Source of the DNA: Methylophilaceae bacterium
Lineage (GTDB): Bacteria; Pseudomonadota; Gammaproteobacteria; Burkholderiales; Methylophilaceae
Direction: 5' to 3'
DNA: 8,889 nucleotides
Assembly (NCBI GenBank): GCA_017880825.1
Contig: JADGRN010000053.1
Location: 1 to 8,889 of the forward strand
The notes under the pieces are model-generated. The model was given only the letters and a program-made list of their open reading frames with translations, had not been told where the DNA came from and ran no database searches. The position numbers were made by a program, and so were the translations under genes. Positions 5,426 through 8,889 of the stretch are shown piece after piece. The number at the start of each line of letters is the position of its first letter. The first letter of the stretch is position 1.

Positions 5426-6873
5426 TAGAGCAGCACGATATCGAACGACTCCTGCGAATACTGAGTTTCAACCTGTAATGAAATCGGCTTGCCGATAAAG
5501 TCGGAGAGATTGGCCAGACTTTGTGATTCTTCATCCAGAAACAGGTCAATGACATTTTGCGCCGCCAATATGCGAAATTCACGCGCATTGAACTGGCGCG
5601 CTTCGCGCAGTAATTCTCGCAGAATCTCATAACACACGGTCTGGGCAGTTTTCAGCTCGCCGCGCCCCTGGCACGCCGGGCAAGTTTCACACAGAATATG
5701 CGCGAGGCTTTCGCGCGTACGCTTGCGCGTCATTTCCACCAGCCCCAATGCCGAGAAACCGTTGATGCCAGCACGTACACGATCTTTGGCCACAGCCTTG
5801 CGTAACTCCTCCAGCACCGCATCGCGCTGGGCTTCTTCTTCCATGTCGATAAAATCGATGATGATCATGCCGCCCAGATTGCGCAGCCGCAACTGGCGCG
5901 CAATGCTTTGCGCAGCCTCCAGATTGGTCTTGAAAATGGTGTCGGATAAGCTGCGCCCGCTGACAAAACTGCCGGTATTCACATCCACCGTGGTCAGTGC
6001 TTCGGTCTGGTCAAAAATCAGGTAGCCGCCCGATTTCAGCTCCACCTTGCGCACCATGGCCTTCTCAATTTCCAGCTCGACGTTGTACATATCGAATAGT
6101 GGGCGCTCACCTTGATAAAGCTCCAGCCTGCTGACCGCACCCACGGCATAGTGTTCGGCGAAGTCCAGCAATTTCTGGCAGGTTTCGCGTGAATCCACCA
6201 GTATGCGTTCGGTCTGCTCGCCCACCACGTCACGCAGTATGCGCATGGGCAAGCTCAGGTCCTGGTATATCAGCGAGCGCTTGGGCGCATCCCGGCTGGC
6301 TGCTTGAATGTTGCTCCAGACCTTGTGCAAATACTCCACGTCAGCCAGCAATTCGCTATCGCCGGCGTTTTCCGACATGGTGCGGATGATATAGCCGCCC
6401 TGCCTGTCTTCCGGCAACAACTTGAGCAGCCGCTCGCGCAACGACTCACGCCCGGCTTCATCACCAATACGCTGCGAAACCCCGATGTGCTGCTGCTGCG
6501 GCAGATACACCAGAAAACGCCCGGCGATGCTGATTTGCGTGGTGAGGCGTGCGCCCTTGCTGCCAATCGGCTCCTTGATTACCTGCACCATCAGCGGCTG
6601 GCCTTCGTGCAGCACCTCCTGGATGGTCTTTTCGCTATCGGCGCCGCATTCCAGAATATCGGCGATATGCAGGAAAGCCGCGCGTTGCAGGCCGATCTCG
6701 ACAAACGCCGATTGCATGCCAGGCAGCACACGGCACACCTCACCGCGGTAGATATTGCTCACCAGACCCAGCGAGGTATTACGCTCGATATGCAGTTCCT
6801 GCACCACGCCTTGTTCCATCACCGCGATGCGGGTTTCCTGCGGGGTCACATTAATTAAAATTTCCTCGCTCAT
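5425..6873 (-). CDS. rng: Ribonuclease G
   Basis: RNase G is the RNase E-related endoribonuclease that matures the 5' end of 16S rRNA and takes part in mRNA decay. The 482 residues compare with 489 in E. coli. An S1-type RNA-binding domain lies at about 36-125 (NIYRGEVCRVLPGMQSAFVE and onward), followed by RNase H-like and 5'-sensor regions. The DNase I-like catalytic domain has its metal-binding aspartates at D297 (VDVNTG) and D340 (IIIDFIDM), aligning with RNase E D303 and D346 by motif and spacing. The zinc-link cysteines are C398 and C401 in CPAC. The long disordered C-terminal scaffold of RNase E is absent, which separates RNase G from RNase E. The ATG at 6871-6873 overlaps the maf stop as ATGA and has AAGGTG just upstream. 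It is the last gene of the DJ-1/maf/rng operon. Confidence 0.96.
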   Translation of the reverse strand: MSEEILINVTPQETRIAVMEQGVVQELHIERNTSLGLVSNIYRGEVCRVLPGMQSAFVEIGLQRAAFLHIADILECGADSEKTIQEVLHEGQPLMVQVIKEPIGSKGARLTTQISIAGRFLVYLPQQQHIGVSQRIGDEAGRESLRERLLKLLPEDRQGGYIIRTMSENAGDSELLADVEYLHKVWSNIQAASRDAPKRSLIYQDLSLPMRILRDVVGEQTERILVDSRETCQKLLDFAEHYAVGAVSRLELYQGERPLFDMYNVELEIEKAMVRKVELKSGGYLIFDQTEALTTVDVNTGSFVSGRSLSDTIFKTNLEAAQSIARQLRLRNLGGMIIIDFIDMEEEAQRDAVLEELRKAVAKDRVRAGINGFSALGLVEMTRKRTRESLAHILCETCPACQGRGELKTAQTVCYEILRELLREARQFNAREFRILAAQNVIDLFLDEESQSLANLSDFIGKPISLQVETQYSQESFDIVLL

Positions 6874-7457
6874 AACACCTTGATTCCTGCATTTTTCAGC
6901 AATTGTGCCGTCTCAAAAATTGGCAAGCCCATCACCCCGGAATAACTGCCCTCAATGCGCCGGATGAAAGCCCCGGCCAAGCCCTGTATGGCATAAGCAC
7001 CGGCCTTGTCGCGCGGTTCACCGGAGGCAATATAAGCAGCGATGTCGGCTGCAGACAGGATCGCCATTTCGACCTGAGTGCTGGAAAGCGCGCTAAAAAT
7101 GCCGCTGGGCGTAGCGACTGCGATAGCCGTAAGCACGGCATGCCAGCAGCCGGACATGCGCCTCAGCATAGCCGCCGCATCGGCATCGTCCTGCGGCTTG
7201 CCCAAGATTACGCCATCTATAGACACGGTGGTATCGGCAGCCAGCACCGGCAGCATGAGCATATCGCCAGCTTGCAGCCGTGCCAGGCCAACTTCTGTTT
7301 TCATGCGCGCCAAGCGGACCACATAATCTTGCGGCGCTTCACCACTCAGCGGCGATTCATCAACATCCGATGGCAGCACTTCGAAATCCACCCCAATTTG
7401 CTGTAGCAGTTCGCCACGCCTTGGTGAACGCGAAGCCAGATAAATTCGCTGGCTCAT
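6870..7457 (-). CDS. maf: Maf-family nucleotide pyrophosphatase (YhdE type, dTTP/UTP)
   Basis: Maf proteins hydrolyse nucleoside triphosphates, often modified or non-canonical ones, to monophosphates, and have been tied to septum control and nucleotide-pool cleaning. This 195-residue protein has the usual opening LASRSPRRGELLQQIG (7-22), which forms the substrate loop. It also has SDVDES (30-35), AADTTVSIDGVILGKP (73-88, with the catalytic Asp and Lys), GEPRDKAGAYAIQG (146-159) and IEGSYSGVMGLPIFET (168-183). The DTT and AYAIQG versions fit the YhdE (dTTPase/UTPase) subgroup rather than the YceF (m7GTP) subgroup. The ATG at 7455-7457 overlaps the DJ-1 stop as ATGA, and the TGA overlaps the rng start as ATGA, so translation is probably coupled through all three genes. 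No strong own ribosome-binding site is seen. maf next to rng is a widespread pairing. Confidence 0.95.
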   Translation of the reverse strand: MSQRIYLASRSPRRGELLQQIGVDFEVLPSDVDESPLSGEAPQDYVVRLARMKTEVGLARLQAGDMLMLPVLAADTTVSIDGVILGKPQDDADAAAMLRRMSGCWHAVLTAIAVATPSGIFSALSSTQVEMAILSAADIAAYIASGEPRDKAGAYAIQGLAGAFIRRIEGSYSGVMGLPIFETAQLLKNAGIKVL

Positions 7458-8008
7458 GCTGCTGGCCGTTGCAGCGGCGCTTCGACCGCATCGCGTTTGG
7501 CTTTACCGCACAGCAGTTCTACCAGGGTCAAGGCAAAATCCATGGCAGTGCCCGGCCCGCGTGAAGTCACAATTTTGCCATCCACCACCACTGGTTCGCT
7601 GCTGTATTGATGCGTGCCGGGCAGTTGGTCCAGCACCCCAGGGAAACTGGTAGCCGTTTTGCCTTGCAGCAAACCTGCGGTATGCAGCGCCATCGGTGCA
7701 GCGCAAATCGCCGCAATATATTTATTTTGAGCTGCCATATTTTTCAGCAACCCAATGATACGTGCATCATTCTTCAGGTGCTCTGCCCCCGGCATGCCTC
7801 CCGGCAGCACTATCATGTCGAACGTTTGCGATAACACGTCATCCAGCAGCGCATCCGCTATCAGCACTGTCCCACGGCTACAGCGCACCGGCCCAGCAAC
7901 AAGCCCTGCTGTTATGACATCAACACCGGCACGGCGTAAGATGTCGATGACGGTAACCGCTTCCAGTTCTTCGCAGCCCTGGGCAAGCGGAATCAATATT
8001 GTGGCCAT
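7454..8008 (-). CDS. DJ-1/PfpI family protein, YajL-like
   Basis: This is a DJ-1 superfamily protein of 184 residues, closest in motif to E. coli YajL and human DJ-1. Reported roles for these are chaperone, oxidative-stress and disputed deglycase activities, in the cytosol. The nucleophile-elbow cysteine is C102 in AAICAAP. The supporting acidic residue is E16 in GCEELEA, matching DJ-1 E18. A second conserved cysteine is C43 in VRCSRG. LPGGMPGAEHL (68-78) and SRGPGTAMDFAL near the C terminus complete the YajL/DJ-1 pattern. The ATG at 8006-8008 has a purine-rich AGGTGGGGG (8016-8024) upstream. It is the first gene of an operon with maf and rng. A papain-like PfpI protease function is unlikely given the DJ-1-type motifs. 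Calling it yajL is reasonable but not certain, so the symbol is left blank. Confidence 0.92.
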   Translation of the reverse strand: MATILIPLAQGCEELEAVTVIDILRRAGVDVITAGLVAGPVRCSRGTVLIADALLDDVLSQTFDMIVLPGGMPGAEHLKNDARIIGLLKNMAAQNKYIAAICAAPMALHTAGLLQGKTATSFPGVLDQLPGTHQYSSEPVVVDGKIVTSRGPGTAMDFALTLVELLCGKAKRDAVEAPLQRPAA

Positions 8009-8044
8009 GTTGTAACCCCCACCTATATCTGGCTTAGGGTTGCG

Positions 8045-8074
8045 ATACTAACTGATTCAATTCACACATGACAA
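8045..8074 (-). promoter_or_regulatory. Candidate promoter of the DJ-1/maf/rng operon
   Basis: On the minus strand, TTGTCA (8069-8074, five of six for a -35) is followed after 18 bases by TAGTAT (8045-8050, four of six for a -10). Transcription would start near 8038, leaving about 30 bases of leader that contain the AGGTGGGGG ribosome-binding site. The fit in spacing and position supports it; the -10 is imperfect. Confidence 0.4.
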
Positions 8075-8083
8075 ACCTATAAC
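8056..8083 (+). promoter_or_regulatory. Weak candidate promoter of marC
   Basis: TATAAC (8078-8083) is a five-of-six -10 match. A poor -35 (TTCAAT, 8056-8061) lies 16 bases upstream. A start near 8090 would leave almost no leader before the ATG at 8095, so the true promoter may lie elsewhere in this 86-base divergent gap. Confidence 0.18.
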
Positions 8084-8094
8084 AAAGAAAGCAA

Positions 8095-8730
8095 ATGACT
8101 GACTGGGGCTATCTGTTCAAAATTGGCATTGCGCTGTTTGCCATCGTCAATCCGATAGGTGTCGTACCGATCTTTATCACGGCTACCGACGGCTGGCCAG
8201 TAGCTGACCGCGCGCGTACCGCCCGTATCGTGGTGCTGACCGTATTTCTGGTACTAAGCGGCTCGGTATTTCTCGGTGACCGCATATTGGAATTTTTTGG
8301 TATCAGCATCCCGTCGTTTCAGGTCGGGGGCGGAATTCTGCTGATGCTGATCGCAATTTCCATGATGCACGGCAAGCTAAGTCACACGCGGCAGACGCCG
8401 GAAGAAGCCGCCGCCGTGGCTGATCGCGATACCATCGCGGTGGTGCCGATGAGCATCCCCCTGCTGGCCGGCCCCGGTGCCATCAGCAGCATGATTATCA
8501 CCGCGCAGCAAAACCAGAGCTGGTGGGGGCATGTTGCGCTTATCCTGCCGGTAGCAGCCATCTGCGCGCTTGTCTGGCTGACCCTGAGTTTGTCCACAGG
8601 CATCGCCAACCGCCTGGGCACCATCGGCATCAACATCGTCACACGCCTGATGGGCCTGATTCTGGCAGCGATGGCGGTGGAATTTATTGCACATGGCCTG
8701 GGCAGCCTGTTCCCAGTGCTGGTTTCTTAA
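8095..8730 (+). CDS. MarC-family (UPF0056) inner-membrane protein
   Basis: This is a polytopic inner-membrane protein of the MarC/YchE/YhgN family. Its biochemical role is unknown; the old link of MarC to multiple antibiotic resistance was not upheld. The 211 residues show about six hydrophobic segments: roughly 6-29, 44-62, 75-92, 114-137, 146-167 and 182-205. Family landmarks are NPIGVVPIF (19-27), GGGILLMLIAISMM (78-91), AVVPMSIPLLAGPGAIS (115-131) and RLMGLILAAMAVEFIAHG (184-201). The motif set and 211-residue length resemble E. coli YchE (215) more than YhgN (197). A GAAAG stretch lies shortly before the ATG and could serve as a weak ribosome-binding site. The gene is divergent from the DJ-1 operon and lies 48 bases upstream of the nudJ-like gene on the same strand. 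Confidence 0.93.
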   Translation: MTDWGYLFKIGIALFAIVNPIGVVPIFITATDGWPVADRARTARIVVLTVFLVLSGSVFLGDRILEFFGISIPSFQVGGGILLMLIAISMMHGKLSHTRQTPEEAAAVADRDTIAVVPMSIPLLAGPGAISSMIITAQQNQSWWGHVALILPVAAICALVWLTLSLSTGIANRLGTIGINIVTRLMGLILAAMAVEFIAHGLGSLFPVLVS

Positions 8731-8745
8731 GATGCCGGGTTAAAG

Positions 8746-8751
8746 TACAAT
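8746..8751 (+). promoter_or_regulatory. -10-like element upstream of the Nudix gene
   Basis: TACAAT (8746-8751) is a five-of-six -10 match. The sequence 17 bases upstream (TTTCTT, 8723-8728) is a poor -35. A start near 8758 would give a leader of about 20 bases to the ATG, similar to the layout at yggS. No terminator separates marC from this gene, so read-through is also possible. Confidence 0.35.
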
Positions 8752-8778
8752 TGCGCACTTTTTACCATATACAAACTC

Positions 8779-8889
8779 ATGATCTGGAAGCCCAATACCA
8801 CCGTCGCCGCGATGATTGAGCAGGATGGAAAATTCCTGCTGGTGGAAGAACAGACTGCCGATGGCATACGCATCAACCAGCCGGCTGGC
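8779..8889 (+). CDS. nudJ: Nudix hydrolase, NudJ-like (N-terminus only)
   Basis: The last 37 codons of the window begin at ATG 8779 and encode the opening strand set of a Nudix domain: MIWKPNTTVAAMIEQDGKFL, then LVEEQ, ending INQPAG. This matches the start of NudJ (YmfB), which reads as a short KPHVTVA-type strand, GKFL, VEE and NQPAGH. NudJ hydrolyses nucleoside tri- and diphosphates and HMP-pyrophosphate to monophosphate products. The Nudix box itself (GX5EX7REUXEEXGU) lies beyond the right edge, so catalysis cannot be checked. No Shine-Dalgarno sequence is seen before the ATG. In proteobacteria nudJ is often followed by mnmA, which could be tested in the adjacent sequence. Confidence 0.8.
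   Translation, partial: MIWKPNTTVAAMIEQDGKFLLVEEQTADGIRINQPAG

Noticed and set aside
6304..6858. 184-codon open frame on the plus strand
   Set aside because: It is antisense to rng, whose motifs are unambiguous. The translated product matches no family I know.
8377..8694. 105-codon minus-strand frame
   Set aside because: It is antisense to the conserved marC coding region, and its composition is that of a shadow frame.

Overview
The window reads as a chromosomal segment of a proteobacterium, most likely a betaproteobacterium of the Nitrosomonadales/Methylophilales type. That placement rests on protein character (PilT, YggS, ProC, YggT, RNase G, Maf, MarC, NudJ), on the pilT / yggS-proC-yggT arrangement and on moderate GC. 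It is an inference, since there is no rRNA or other phylogenetic marker. I see no tRNA, rRNA, CRISPR array, complete insertion sequence or phage gene.

Layout. (1) Positions 1-773, minus strand: the first 257 codons of pilT, the type IV pilus retraction ATPase, running off the left edge. (2) Positions 820-3179, plus strand: yggS (PLP homeostasis), proC (last step of proline synthesis) and yggT (membrane protein). yggS and pilT diverge from a 46-base gap. A 220-base spacer of odd composition separates yggS from proC. proC and yggT are joined by a 54-base segment bounded by a 10-base direct repeat and open as a 17-codon mini-ORF. (3) Positions 3180-3409: a gap with no identified gene, holding a short direct repeat and a doubtful 44-codon ORF. 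(4) Positions 3410-5395, plus strand: a 661-residue dynamin-like large GTPase, the least characterised gene here. (5) Positions 5425-8008, minus strand: a tight operon transcribed as DJ-1/YajL-type gene, maf, rng. Both junctions are ATGA stop/start overlaps. It converges on the GTPase gene with a small hairpin between the stops. (6) Positions 8095-8730, plus strand: a six-helix MarC-family membrane protein, divergent from the DJ-1 gene. (7) Positions 8779-8889, plus strand: the start of a NudJ-type Nudix hydrolase, cut by the right edge.

How the genes work together. Most are housekeeping or stress-maintenance functions. YggS and ProC touch PLP and amino-acid metabolism. Maf and NudJ act on nucleotides. 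RNase G processes rRNA and mRNA. DJ-1/YajL acts in protein or thiol protection. PilT powers twitching.

The points most worth a second look are the single dynamin-like GTPase, the DJ-1 gene coupled to maf-rng, the 54-base insertion-like segment between proC and yggT, and the GCGA-rich spacer before proC. I found no clear multi-gene novel system.
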